64,000 nt of DNA from Paenibacillus sp. HB172176 (GTDB taxonomy: Bacteria > Bacillota > Bacilli > Paenibacillales > Paenibacillaceae). Under the pieces are notes generated by a model, which saw only the letters and a list, made by a program, of their open reading frames with translations, was not told the DNA's origin and searched no databases. Positions 1 through 9,741 of this stretch are shown here, piece after piece. Position numbers and translations under genes: made by a program. Every line of letters begins with the position of its first letter. The first letter of the stretch is position 1. The stretch is from NCBI RefSeq assembly GCF_011947265.1, contig NZ_JAATHD010000017.1, positions 62,001-126,000 on the forward strand, given 5' to 3'.

Positions 1-1419
1 GATTTCGGAGATGAGCCGCATAGCGGCCACTTCTGCATCGACGGTCTCTTGTTCCCCGACCGCAGTCCCAAGCCGGCGCTTATTGAGTTCAAGAAGGCGA
101 TCGAGCCGGTTGTAGTGGAGCTGGCGCAGCTGGAGCAGGGCTTGCTGCGAGTGGTCAATCACTATGACATGGTCACGCTTGCGCATCTTGCAATCCATTG
201 GCGCGTCTACCGCAACGGCGTCTCGCTGGAGGAAGGGGAATTGGCGCCACTCTCGACTCCGGCGGGAGGAGAGGAGTTCATCGCGGTTCCGTATCGCACC
301 CGTCCGTCCGATGAGAGCGGCGAGTGTTGGCTGCATGTCAGCTTCGCCCTGCGGGACAGCACGCTTTGGGCGGAGGAGGGCCATGAGGTGGCTTGGGCGG
401 ATTTGCCGCTGCACCCTCCCGTCCGGCGGGAGTCCGCGACCGAGTTAGAGCCTGCTGCAGCGCCACAGCCCGCTGCGGCGGGGATAGCCTTAACCCATAG
501 CAGCCTTATCCTACGCGTCGAAGGGAAGGATTTTTGCTTGCTGTTCGACAAGCTGAAGGGCGAGCTTGCTTCATGGGAGCACCGGGGCGCGGCCTTGCTG
601 ACGGAAGGTCCCCGCATCAATCTGTGGCGGGCGCCGGTCGACAACGACGTTCATCTCGCGAAAGCATGGCGCGAAGCGGGCTATCACGAGCTGGAAATCA
701 GCGTTCGCGGCGTCGAATCCACGCTGCTGGAGGACGGGGCGTTCGCGCAGATCAAGGTCGAGTCCGTGCTCGGCGTCAGAGGCTTGAGGCCGATCTTCCG
801 CGCGGAGCAGCTCTATACGATTAGCGGCAGCGGGGAAGTGCTGCTGGAGAGCAAGCTCCAGTCCTTGAAGGAAGGGCTGCCTCCTCTTCCCCGGTTCGGC
901 ATTCGCTTCACGGTGCCGAATCGATTCGGGCGCTTCTCGTGGTTCGGCAGAGGGCCGCATGAATGCTATGGCGATCGCAAGGAAAGCGGGAAGCTTGGCG
1001 TGTACGAGGGGGAGATCGACGAGCAATTCGTGCCCTACATTAAGCCGCAAGAGAGCGGAAGCAAAGCGGATGTGCGCTGGGCGGCATTCACGGATGCGGG
1101 AGGCAGCGGACTGCTTCTCTCGGGAGCGGGGGAGCCGCTTGGGCAGGTCGGCGCCAATCGGTACGGAACACGGGCTTTAAGCGAGGTTAAGCATCATGCC
1201 GATTTGGTTCCGATGAGCGGAGTGGAAATTACGGCCGACTGGAAACAATCGGGTCTGGGCAATCATAGCTGCGGCTTCGCCCCGACCTTGCCGTCCTATC
1301 TCATTGCGTCGGAGCAGGCGGCCTTCGCGATTCGATTGAAGCCGTACCGGGATGACGAGAAGAACAGGACGAGCGACGTCGCTACGGCGAATGACAGCGA
1401 CTTGGAAGTGGCCGACTGA
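1..1419 (+). CDS. GH2 family beta-galactosidase, C-terminal part (5' end outside window)
   Basis: The reading frame is open from base 1, so the gene starts upstream. The 472 visible residues begin with the end of the GH2 TIM barrel (DFGDEPHSGHFCIDGL, then a PDRSPKPALIEFKK stretch typical of LacZ-type enzymes). An Ig-like domain and the large C-terminal beta-sandwich follow, with FSWFGRGPHECYGDRK and a nearby VPYIKPQESG motif as in domain 5 of LacZ. Family role: hydrolysis of terminal beta-galactosides. The catalytic glutamates lie before the window and cannot be checked. There is no signal peptide evidence because the N-terminus is missing. It is followed 64 bp later by an alpha-L-rhamnosidase on the same strand, which suggests joint use on plant side chains. 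The last 20 or so residues are charged and Asp/Glu-rich and look like a dispensable tail. Confidence 0.9.
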   Translation, partial: DFGDEPHSGHFCIDGLLFPDRSPKPALIEFKKAIEPVVVELAQLEQGLLRVVNHYDMVTLAHLAIHWRVYRNGVSLEEGELAPLSTPAGGEEFIAVPYRTRPSDESGECWLHVSFALRDSTLWAEEGHEVAWADLPLHPPVRRESATELEPAAAPQPAAAGIALTHSSLILRVEGKDFCLLFDKLKGELASWEHRGAALLTEGPRINLWRAPVDNDVHLAKAWREAGYHELEISVRGVESTLLEDGAFAQIKVESVLGVRGLRPIFRAEQLYTISGSGEVLLESKLQSLKEGLPPLPRFGIRFTVPNRFGRFSWFGRGPHECYGDRKESGKLGVYEGEIDEQFVPYIKPQESGSKADVRWAAFTDAGGSGLLLSGAGEPLGQVGANRYGTRALSEVKHHADLVPMSGVEITADWKQSGLGNHSCGFAPTLPSYLIASEQAAFAIRLKPYRDDEKNRTSDVATANDSDLEVAD

Positions 1420-1483
1420 GGCTTGAAAGCGGGCAAAAGCGGGCAGCTGCATTTTAAAAGGAGAGAAGGAGGTCGTTAAGGCT

Positions 1484-4198
1484 ATGCGAATAACGATGTG
1501 CAAGACCGAATATGAGCCTAATCCGATAGGAATTGACGTTCTTAAGCCGCGATTGTTCTGGAGGCTGGAGGCAGAGGAGCGCGGCGTCAAGCAGCAGGCC
1601 TATCAGGTGCTCGTATCGTCCTCGCAAGACAAGCTCGATCAGGATGAAGCGGATTGCTGGGACAGCGGCAAGGTGGAATCGCGAAGCTCGGTTCACGTGA
1701 CATACGAGGGTCAGCCTCTGCAATCCCAGAGGGAATATTGGTGGAAGGTTCGCGTGTGGGATAACCGGGGTCGCGAAGCCTGGAGCGAGCCGGCTTATTG
1801 GACGATGGGAATACTGACTCGCGGGGAGTGGAAGGCGAAGTGGATTGGCAGGAAGCCGCAGCTTGGCCCCGGCGCATCAACGGATTTGCAGCCCTGCCCG
1901 TACTTGCGCAAATCGTTCGAGGTCCGGTCGGCTGTCCGCCGCGCCGTTGTGTATGCGACAGCGCTGGGCCTGTTCCGCCTGAGCGTCAACGGAAGGGAGA
2001 TCGGCCATCTGTTCGCGCCCGGCTGGACCGATTACGATACGCGTGTACAGGTGCATGCCTTTGATATGACGGACAGCCTGCGGCAAGGCGAGAATGCGTT
2101 CGGCGTTATGCTGGGCGACGGCTGGTATTCGGGAACGGTCGGTTTTCTGGGAAGCCGCGTTTACGGCGAGCGGCCGTTTCTGCTCTTGCAGGCCAGCATC
2201 GAATACGAGGACGGCAGCAGGGAACTTGTCGTGTCGGACGGCTCATGGCGAGTTTCGGAAGGGCCCCTTCGCTATTCCGACATGATTATGGGAGAAACCT
2301 ATGATGCGAGATTAGAGCTGGATGGATGGGATAGACCCGGCTACAATGCGGCTTCATGGGAGACGCCGGACATTCGGGCGGGCTACAATGGGCTGTTGAC
2401 GGCGAGGATGGAGCCCCCGATCCGCATAACGGAGACGGTTAAGCCCATATCTATACGGAAGACGGAGGCTGGCTCGTACATTTATGATATGGGCCAGAAT
2501 ATGGTCGGTTGGACCGAGGTTGGCGCAAGCGGCGCGCGAGGCACGCGAATCACGCTGAGTCATGCGGAGATGCTGAATCCGGATGGAACGCTCTATTTGG
2601 AAAATCTCAGACTGGCCTCGCAGCAGGATCATTATGTGCTGAGGGGCGAAGGCGAGGAACGGTATGAGCCGCATTTCACCTTCCACGGCTTTCGCTACGT
2701 CGAGCTGATCGGCTATCCGGGAGAACCGGACCTGACGACGATAACGGGAAAGGTCATTCATTCCGATACCCCGGCCGCAGGAAGCCTGGAAACCTCCGAT
2801 CCTATGGTCAACAAGCTGTACGCCAATATTACGTGGGGACAGCGCGGCAATTTCTTATCCGTGCCGACGGACTGTCCGCAGCGCGACGAGCGGCTCGGCT
2901 GGACCGGGGACGCGCAGATTTTTGCTAGAACCGCCTCCTACAATATGGATGTATCGCGCTTTTTCACCAAATACATGCAGGATATTATCGACTGCCAGCA
3001 GCCGTCGGGCGCGTTCGCGGATGTCGCGCCGGATGCGGGATGGATTCGCTACAAAATGTGGAGCACCCGGCTCAACTGGTTCGCGCCGGATAATGCCGGG
3101 TGGGGAGACGCCGGTGTCATTATTCCCTGGACGCTGTATCTCATGTACGGCGATACGCGCATGCTCGAGACGCATTACGAGGCGATGACGAGATGGGTCG
3201 ATTATCTCGAGGCGAACAGTGACGGTCTGATCCGTCCCGATTACGCCAACTACGGAGATTGGCTGTCGATTCAGGCGGATACGCCGAACGAGGTGCTGGC
3301 GACCGCTTATTTCGCATACAGCGCGAAGCTGATGGGCCGTATTGCGGGTACGCTCGGCAGAACGGAGGATCAACGCCGTTACGAAGCGCTGTTCGACAAT
3401 ATTGCGGCGGCGTTCAGAGGCGAATTCGCCTCTGGGGACGGCTTCATAAGAGGAGATACGCAGACGGTATACGTGCTGGCGCTTCAGTTCGGCTTGTTGA
3501 CGGACAGTCTGAAGGCTCATGCGGTTCGCCGTTTGACTGCCAATATTCGCGAGAAGGGCGATCGCTTGTCGACCGGCTTCCTCGGCGTAGGCTATCTGCT
3601 GCCGGCGCTGACCGACAGCGGCGAGCTGGATGTCGCCTACAAGCTGCTGACGCAGGAAGCGTTTCCTTCCTGGATGTATTCCATCAAGCATGGCGCGACC
3701 ACGATATGGGAGCGGTGGGATGGCTGGACGGAGGAGAACGGCTTTCAGACGCCGCAGATGAACTCGTTCAATCACTATTCGCTCGGCTCGGTGGGCGAGT
3801 GGATGTTCCGTTATATGGCGGGCATTGAAGCCGATCCGGCGGAGCCCGGCTTCCGCCATATTCGAATTCGGCCAAGGCCGGGCGGGCGGCTGACGCATGT
3901 CCATGCCTCGTACGAGTCGCTTTACGGAACGATAGGCGTGAAGTGGGAGCTCGCGAACGCCGGCGAGCTGAGACTGGAGATCGACGTACCTGCAAACGCG
4001 ACCGCGACGGTGCATGTTCCGGGCAGTCAGGCGCGCGTGGATGGCAACGACGCCTCGAAGCCGGGAGAAGGCTGCGAATGGCTGGGAGAGCAAGACGGAG
4101 ACGGAAACAGAAACAGAGATAAAGGCGCAATGTTCCGAGTGGGCTCCGGGCGCTATGTGTTCACAAGCGCGTTTGCTCCGCTTGCGGTGAATCCGTGA
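1484..4198 (+). CDS. GH78 alpha-L-rhamnosidase
   Basis: 904 residues, the normal size for a bacterial GH78 enzyme. An AGGAGGT-like site lies about 10 bases before the ATG. Domain order: N-terminal fibronectin-like domain (about residues 10-110, with YWWKVRVWDN), the rhamnosidase N-domain (about 125-290, LGDGWYSGTVGF), a jelly-roll, the (alpha/alpha)6 catalytic barrel (about 440-790) and a C-terminal beta-sandwich. Diagnostic motifs are DCPQRDERLGWTGDAQ near residue 463, which carries the acidic catalytic residues, and TTIWERWDGW near 740. There is no signal peptide, so it is probably cytoplasmic and acts on imported rhamnosides. A Gly/Asn/Asp-rich insert near residue 870 is probably a surface loop. 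Confidence 0.95.
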   Translation: MRITMCKTEYEPNPIGIDVLKPRLFWRLEAEERGVKQQAYQVLVSSSQDKLDQDEADCWDSGKVESRSSVHVTYEGQPLQSQREYWWKVRVWDNRGREAWSEPAYWTMGILTRGEWKAKWIGRKPQLGPGASTDLQPCPYLRKSFEVRSAVRRAVVYATALGLFRLSVNGREIGHLFAPGWTDYDTRVQVHAFDMTDSLRQGENAFGVMLGDGWYSGTVGFLGSRVYGERPFLLLQASIEYEDGSRELVVSDGSWRVSEGPLRYSDMIMGETYDARLELDGWDRPGYNAASWETPDIRAGYNGLLTARMEPPIRITETVKPISIRKTEAGSYIYDMGQNMVGWTEVGASGARGTRITLSHAEMLNPDGTLYLENLRLASQQDHYVLRGEGEERYEPHFTFHGFRYVELIGYPGEPDLTTITGKVIHSDTPAAGSLETSDPMVNKLYANITWGQRGNFLSVPTDCPQRDERLGWTGDAQIFARTASYNMDVSRFFTKYMQDIIDCQQPSGAFADVAPDAGWIRYKMWSTRLNWFAPDNAGWGDAGVIIPWTLYLMYGDTRMLETHYEAMTRWVDYLEANSDGLIRPDYANYGDWLSIQADTPNEVLATAYFAYSAKLMGRIAGTLGRTEDQRRYEALFDNIAAAFRGEFASGDGFIRGDTQTVYVLALQFGLLTDSLKAHAVRRLTANIREKGDRLSTGFLGVGYLLPALTDSGELDVAYKLLTQEAFPSWMYSIKHGATTIWERWDGWTEENGFQTPQMNSFNHYSLGSVGEWMFRYMAGIEADPAEPGFRHIRIRPRPGGRLTHVHASYESLYGTIGVKWELANAGELRLEIDVPANATATVHVPGSQARVDGNDASKPGEGCEWLGEQDGDGNRNRDKGAMFRVGSGRYVFTSAFAPLAVNP

Positions 4199-4296
4199 GG
4201 AGAAGGAAGGCGTTGAATCTAGCGTCTGGCGCCGATGAGATAGTCAATGAACTATGAACAGATGAGGAACAGATGACGATGGAGCTCGGACTTACT

Positions 4297-4481
4297 CTAA
4301 CGGAACACATAGCGCCTATTTGACTGAATAACGTCTGTTTAACAAGTTAACGGAACACACAGCGCTTATTTTGTCCAAAACACATCAGAGCTTCTTGCTT
4401 TGAGCCGAATTAGCGCGCTCCATTCCGTTAGAATGGCAAATGCAGCTTTGCGATGCCAATAAGCGCGCTGGGTGCCGTTAG
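4297..4481. repeat. 185-bp nested inverted repeat (CTAACGGAAC-type units)
   Basis: This lies in the 449-bp gap between the rhamnosidase and the RuBisCO-like gene, which otherwise shows only the downstream gene's leader. Four related 25-bp units are visible: two forward, starting CTAACGGAACAC (4297) and TTAACGGAACAC (4347), then two inverted, ending TTCCGTTAG (4431) and TGCCGTTAG (4481). Spacing is 50 bp in each pair. Unit 1 can pair with unit 4 and unit 2 with unit 3. The same plan and the same 185-bp length recur at 54731-54915. Confidence 0.75.
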
Positions 4482-4647
4482 AATGTCAAACGGGACTTTT
4501 GGCCGGCTGCTCACCATGAACGGACGCACTGTTAGGACTCGCTAGAGCTTCATTGAAGGCTCCAGCTGTTCTCGCAGCACGCGCAAACGAATCAAAAACC
4601 TGAGAACATAGGTACGTATATTCCATGATAACGGGAGTGAAAGCAGT

Positions 4648-5919
4648 ATGGATTCACAGCGAGTGGCAGCCACGTATTGGGTGGAAACGCCGTTTCCGTT
4701 GGAGCAGGCGGCGACAATTATTGCGGGCGAGCAATCGACGGGCACCTTCACGAAGGTGCCGGGAGAGACGGAACGCTTGAAGAAGGAGCATGGCGCAATT
4801 GTAGAGCATATCGAACGGCTGGACGATCATGACGCGCCAAGTTTGCCGGGGGCTGTGTTGCCTGCGAAGCATGATGGCAAATACCATTGCGGACGCATGG
4901 TCATCTCCTTCCCGCTGCACAACTTCGGACCGTCCATTCCGAATCTCATGTCGGCGATAGCGGGCAATTTGTACGAATTGCAGCAATTGTCCGGACTTCG
5001 CTTACTGGATATCGAATTGCCGGAAGCGTTCGCCTCGCGGTACCCGGGACCCAAGTTCGGCATTGAAGGCACGCGCAAGCTGCTGAACGTGTATAATCGA
5101 CCGATTCTCGGAACGATCGTGAAGCCCAGCATCGGGCTCTCGATCGAGGAGCTGGCGCAAATGGTGGAGCGGCTTGCCAGAGCGGGTCTGGATTTCATCA
5201 AGGATGACGAGCTGAACGCCAATCCGCCCTATGCGCCCCTCGATCAGAAGGTCGCAGCCGTGACGGCGGCGATCGAACGGGCGGCGGATGCGACAGGCAA
5301 AAAGCTTATGTATGCCTTTAATATAACGGGAGACTGGGATGAACTGCGCCGAAATCATGATCTGGTCGTCGGCGCCGGCGGCACCTGCGTCATGGCCAGC
5401 ATTCTAAGCATAGGTCTTGCCGGACTTGCGTATCTCAACAGCTACAGCGAGGTTCCGATTCACGGCCATCGCAATCAGTGGGGGATGATGACACGCTCGC
5501 CGCATCTTGGCATGGAATTCACGGCTTATCAGAAGCTGTGCCGGCTCGCCGGCGCCGATCATCTCCATGTTAACGGTCTGGACGGCAAGTTCTATGAGAG
5601 CAATGCATCCGTCACGCGCTCGATCAAGGCTTGTACGGCTCCGCTGCTCGGAGGCTACAAGGCGATGCCGGTCATTTCCTCCGGTCAATGGGCCGGCACC
5701 GCCCATGCTACCTATGAAGCGACGAAGACAGTCGACGTGATGCATCTGGCCGGCGGCGGAATGCTGGCGCATCCGGATGGAGCGGCGGCCGGCTTCGAGA
5801 GCATGAAGCTGGCATGGGAAGCTGCTGCGGCAGGCCAAACGCTGGAGCAATGCGCCGAGCGGCATCCATCCGTGCAACGGGCCATTGACAAATTCGGCAA
5901 GGAGGCTCATTCCTCATGA
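4648..5919 (+). CDS. RuBisCO-like protein (form IV)
   Basis: 423 residues with the large-subunit fold: N-terminal ferredoxin-like domain (1-135) and TIM barrel (about 140-400). The barrel carries GTIVKPSIGLS (K159 kept, but the second lysine of the KPK motif is S161), FIKDDE (K185, D187, E188, matching the carbamylated lysine and metal ligands), IHGHR (H272, H274) and K314 in a shortened loop 6. Metal ligands are therefore conserved while CO2-fixing residues are changed, as in RuBisCO-like proteins that enolise or decarboxylate sugar acids. Known relatives act in methionine salvage (MtnW) or apiose/oxo-isoapionate breakdown (OiaX). No methionine salvage neighbours are seen, so a sugar-acid role is more likely. 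Its stop overlaps the next start (ATGA), so it is translationally coupled to a glycosidase. Confidence 0.85.
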   Translation: MDSQRVAATYWVETPFPLEQAATIIAGEQSTGTFTKVPGETERLKKEHGAIVEHIERLDDHDAPSLPGAVLPAKHDGKYHCGRMVISFPLHNFGPSIPNLMSAIAGNLYELQQLSGLRLLDIELPEAFASRYPGPKFGIEGTRKLLNVYNRPILGTIVKPSIGLSIEELAQMVERLARAGLDFIKDDELNANPPYAPLDQKVAAVTAAIERAADATGKKLMYAFNITGDWDELRRNHDLVVGAGGTCVMASILSIGLAGLAYLNSYSEVPIHGHRNQWGMMTRSPHLGMEFTAYQKLCRLAGADHLHVNGLDGKFYESNASVTRSIKACTAPLLGGYKAMPVISSGQWAGTAHATYEATKTVDVMHLAGGGMLAHPDGAAAGFESMKLAWEAAAAGQTLEQCAERHPSVQRAIDKFGKEAHSS

Positions 5920-8900
5920 ATATCGACGCATACAGGACACCGTACAAATGGAATAAGCCCGTGCTTGTCGGATCGGGAGCTCAAGGAGCCTTCGACAGCC
6001 ATGCGGTGGATTGCCCGTTCGTGTTCCGGCATAATGATCGGTTCTACATGATGTATGTCGGCTTTGACGGCACCGGCTATCAAACGGCGCTTGCCGTAAG
6101 CGATGATCTGCTCAATTGGCGGCATTTAACGACGATTCTGACGCGTGACGAGGAAGGGAAGCACTGGGATTCGCGCAATATCGCCGGCACATGGATTTTG
6201 CGCGACAATGATCTTCATGGCTCGGGGCAGCTGAAGAAATGGAAGGGTAAATATTGGCTGGCCTATCACTCTTATCCGGGCGACGGCTATGAATCGGGCT
6301 CGGCGAAGATCGGGCTGGCTTGGACGGAGGACGAGAGCCTGCGAAGCTGGAATCGCCTGGAGAACCCGATCCTGTCGCCTGAGGATGGGGGCGAATGGGA
6401 GAAGGGAGGGCTCTATAAGGAATGTCTGGTGGAGCATGAAGGAATCTTCTATCTGTTCTACAATGCGAAGGACAAGGATGAGGGACGTTGGATCGAGCAG
6501 ACGGGGGTAGCGATATCCAGGGATCTCGCCAACTGGACGCGGCATGCGCATAATCCCGTTCTTCAGATAACGTCGGATGCATGGGACAGCGGCTTCGCGA
6601 GCGATCCTTGCGTGCTGCGGAACGGCTCCGAGTGGGTGATGTTTTATTTCGGCTTCGATTATAAAGCGGCTCAGGAAGGACTGGCTCTGTCCCCTGATTT
6701 GCTGAACTGGCGCAAGGCTGATAAGCCGATTATTACGATTGGCGAAGGCGACGCGATCGATGCCGTGTTCGCCCACAAGCCGTCAGTGATTGCCCATAAC
6801 GGCATTCTCTATCATTTCTATACGGCGTGCAGACATCCGATGGAAGGCGACGCGACCTGCAATATCTTCCCGGAGTTCCGCACCATTGCGGTCGCGACGT
6901 CGAAGCCGCTGGCGATCGACAGGCTGAGAACGGAAGGCAGGCCGCAGCCGCTTGGAGTCGATGACGAGGCGCCGCGGCTAAGCTGGTCGTTCCTCGAGCA
7001 ATTGCCGCCAGGCTTTCGCCAGAAGGCTTATCGCATCCAGGCAGCGACGAGCGAAGCGGGGCTTTGGAATAGCGGAGAGATGCATGATGCGGGCAATGGA
7101 AATGCAAAGGCGAATGCGAATCAGAATTCCAATTCGCAAACAAGCGGGACGGTGTGGGACAGCGGCTTCGTCGCGAGCAGCAAGCATACAGCTATTCCTT
7201 ACGGGGGATCTGCGCTGCAGCCAAGGCAGCGATATTACTGGAGGGTTACGGTCGTAGACGAGCAAGACACTCATTATACGAGCCCGACCGCCTGGTGGGA
7301 GACGGGTCAACTCCGCGATTCAAGCTGGCAGGGGAAGTGGATCGCAAATCCGCTTGCGACAGCGGAATCCAAGGGAGCGTTCCGCTTTCGGCGGCAAATT
7401 CAGCTGCATGGCGATATTAAGCGTGCAAGAGTATACATCAGCGGGCTCGGCCATTATGAATTGCAGCTCAACGGCAACAAGGTAGGCGATCGCGAGCTTG
7501 ATCCCGGCTGGACGGATTATGATCGCACCGTGCTGTATACGACCTGCGATATTACCCATGAGCTCGAAGCAGGCGAGAACGAATTCCGGATTGAGCTTGG
7601 CAACGGATTCTATCATGTACCAGGGGGCAAGTACGCAAAGTTCAAGGATTCTTACGGCATTCCGACGGCTCTGGCTGACATCGTCATTGAATATGCTTCA
7701 GGAGAGCGCGTGACAATTGGCACGGACAGCAGCTGGCAGGCCGCCGATAGTCCGCTGCGCTTCACCTGCATCTACGGCGGCGAGGAGTATGACGCGGGGC
7801 GGGAGGAGACGCCGGCCTCATCATGGCTTCCGGCCGCAGAGATTCAAGGACCCGCCGGCAAGCTGACTGCGCAGACGGCTCCTCCGGTCAAGGTCATGCG
7901 CCGCTACAAGCCCGAGTCTGTGACGAGCCCCAAGCCTGGCAGCTATGTGGCGGATCTCGGCCGGAATTTCTCGGGCTGGCCCAAGATCAGCGTAAGCGGA
8001 GCTGCGGGCTCGACGGTTGTTCTCACTTGCGGGGAGCTGCTGAGGGATGATGGCCTTGTCAATCAGAAATGGACGGGATCGCCAAGCGAGTTCTGCTATA
8101 CGTTGAAAGGCGAAGGCGTAGAGGAGTGGCATCCGCAATTCTCCTATACCGGCTTCCGCTATGTCATGATCGAAGGAGCGATGCCGCAAGCTTGTCTCAC
8201 TGAGGCGGAAGTGGGAGCTCAAGCTGGAACTATAGCGACTTCTGATTGGCCGACACGCGATGTTGAATCGCAGATTGAATTGCGGGAGGCTTCCGCAAAT
8301 GACGAAAGACGGTCTGCCCTGCCGGTGCTGCACAGCATCGAAGGACAGATGCTGTACCCGGAATTCGAACCCGCCGGAGGCTTTGTCTGCTCCGATCCGC
8401 TTTTGAATCGCATTCACGAATTAATTAACCAGGCGATTCTCAGCAACGCGAAGAGCGTATTCACCGATTGTCCGCATCGGGAGAAGCTCGGCTGGCTGGA
8501 GGAGGTTCATCTCATGGGGCCGTCCATTATGTTCAATTATGATGTCGAAGCGATGCTGAAAAAGGTGCTGCAGGATATCGCTGACGCTCAATTGCCTGAT
8601 GGAATGGTGCCGACAACCGCGCCGGAATATGTGGAGTTTGACGATTCGCTGCGTATATTCCGCGATGCCGCCGCCTGGGGCGGAGCCTATCTCTTCACCG
8701 CATGGGAGGTGCTGCAGCGCTACGGTAATAGCGGGCTGATTCAGAGGCATTATGCAGGCATGAAGCGGTATCTGTCCTATCTGACCGCAAAGTCGGACGG
8801 GCATATCATCGCCGACGGGCTGGGGGACTGGTACGATATCGGTCCGTCAGGACCGGGATTTGCGCAGAATACGCCCGTTCCCCTCGTGGAGACCGCGATC

Positions 8901-9737
8901 TATTATGGCTTGTCCGCCGTCATGCGGAAGATGGCGTCCTTGCTGAATGAACAAGAGGACGAGCGGCATTACGAGGCATTGGCGGCCTCCATCCATGCCT
9001 CCTTTCAACATGCCTATTGGGACGAGGCGTCCGTCAGCTACGCTTCGGGCAGCGACACCGCACTCGCCATGCCTGTGGCGATCGGGCTGGCCCCCGCCGA
9101 GCATCGCGAAGCGTTAATCGCGAAGCTGGCGGAGCAAATCGCGGAGCGCAGCTATCAGACGACCGCCGGAGATGTGGGCTATCGCTATGTGCTGCTTGCG
9201 CTAAGCCGTGGGAATCGATCGGATGTAATCTACCGTATGTCGCAAGTAACGGATAAGCCGGGCTACGGCTATCAGATCAAGCATGGCGCCACGGCGCTTA
9301 CCGAGGCTTGGAACGGTCCGACGGTCGGCAAGTCGCAGAATCATTTCATGCTGGGACATCTGGAGGAGTGGCTGTATCAGGGACTGGCGGGCATCGATTA
9401 TCGCTATCTTCCCGAGGAGGAACGCTACCTCGTCACCATAAAGCCTTACATGCCCCATGATATGGAATGGGCGGAGGCCTGGCAGCAGCTGCGCCCGGGC
9501 TATGCGAGCGTGCGCTGGGAGGGAGACGGAGAGCATGGGCCGTCAATGAGCGTAACGATACCGCCTAATGCGAAAGGAATCATTCATGTCCCTAAGTCCG
9601 TCTTCAGCGAGCAAGAAGAACAAGAGTCATTGCCGGAAGGAATGAAGAGACGGCATGACGAATTGAACTATACGGTATTCGAGACGGAATCCGGAACCTT
9701 TGTTTTTGGCAGAGCAACGATACTTGCGGGAGCGTGA
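5916..9737 (+). CDS. Fusion of a beta-propeller glycosidase domain with GH78 alpha-L-rhamnosidase
   Basis: 1273 residues in one uninterrupted frame. Residues 1 to about 325 form a five-bladed beta-propeller of the GH43/GH32/GH130 kind: repeated blades with FYMMYVGFD, KYWLAYHSYP, IFYLFYNAKD and WVMFYFGFD, and acidic residues at VDCPFVF and YKECLVEH placed like propeller catalytic residues. From about 340 it is a complete GH78 enzyme: fibronectin-like domain, N-domain (LELGNGFYHV region), TDCPHREKLGWLEE near residue 850 and IKHGATALTEAWNGP near 1125. There is no signal peptide. The ATG overlaps the stop of the RuBisCO-like gene by 4 bp. The fusion suggests sequential removal of two different sugars from one side chain. 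Propeller specificity cannot be read from the sequence. Confidence 0.88.
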   Translation: MNIDAYRTPYKWNKPVLVGSGAQGAFDSHAVDCPFVFRHNDRFYMMYVGFDGTGYQTALAVSDDLLNWRHLTTILTRDEEGKHWDSRNIAGTWILRDNDLHGSGQLKKWKGKYWLAYHSYPGDGYESGSAKIGLAWTEDESLRSWNRLENPILSPEDGGEWEKGGLYKECLVEHEGIFYLFYNAKDKDEGRWIEQTGVAISRDLANWTRHAHNPVLQITSDAWDSGFASDPCVLRNGSEWVMFYFGFDYKAAQEGLALSPDLLNWRKADKPIITIGEGDAIDAVFAHKPSVIAHNGILYHFYTACRHPMEGDATCNIFPEFRTIAVATSKPLAIDRLRTEGRPQPLGVDDEAPRLSWSFLEQLPPGFRQKAYRIQAATSEAGLWNSGEMHDAGNGNAKANANQNSNSQTSGTVWDSGFVASSKHTAIPYGGSALQPRQRYYWRVTVVDEQDTHYTSPTAWWETGQLRDSSWQGKWIANPLATAESKGAFRFRRQIQLHGDIKRARVYISGLGHYELQLNGNKVGDRELDPGWTDYDRTVLYTTCDITHELEAGENEFRIELGNGFYHVPGGKYAKFKDSYGIPTALADIVIEYASGERVTIGTDSSWQAADSPLRFTCIYGGEEYDAGREETPASSWLPAAEIQGPAGKLTAQTAPPVKVMRRYKPESVTSPKPGSYVADLGRNFSGWPKISVSGAAGSTVVLTCGELLRDDGLVNQKWTGSPSEFCYTLKGEGVEEWHPQFSYTGFRYVMIEGAMPQACLTEAEVGAQAGTIATSDWPTRDVESQIELREASANDERRSALPVLHSIEGQMLYPEFEPAGGFVCSDPLLNRIHELINQAILSNAKSVFTDCPHREKLGWLEEVHLMGPSIMFNYDVEAMLKKVLQDIADAQLPDGMVPTTAPEYVEFDDSLRIFRDAAAWGGAYLFTAWEVLQRYGNSGLIQRHYAGMKRYLSYLTAKSDGHIIADGLGDWYDIGPSGPGFAQNTPVPLVETAIYYGLSAVMRKMASLLNEQEDERHYEALAASIHASFQHAYWDEASVSYASGSDTALAMPVAIGLAPAEHREALIAKLAEQIAERSYQTTAGDVGYRYVLLALSRGNRSDVIYRMSQVTDKPGYGYQIKHGATALTEAWNGPTVGKSQNHFMLGHLEEWLYQGLAGIDYRYLPEEERYLVTIKPYMPHDMEWAEAWQQLRPGYASVRWEGDGEHGPSMSVTIPPNAKGIIHVPKSVFSEQEEQESLPEGMKRRHDELNYTVFETESGTFVFGRATILAGA

Positions 9738-9741
9738 TGCT

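Noticed and set aside
2855..4093. Long reverse-strand open frame (412 codons) inside the rhamnosidase
   Set aside because: Rich in Arg/Leu/His as expected from the antisense of a GC-rich gene; the + strand GH78 motifs are unambiguous.
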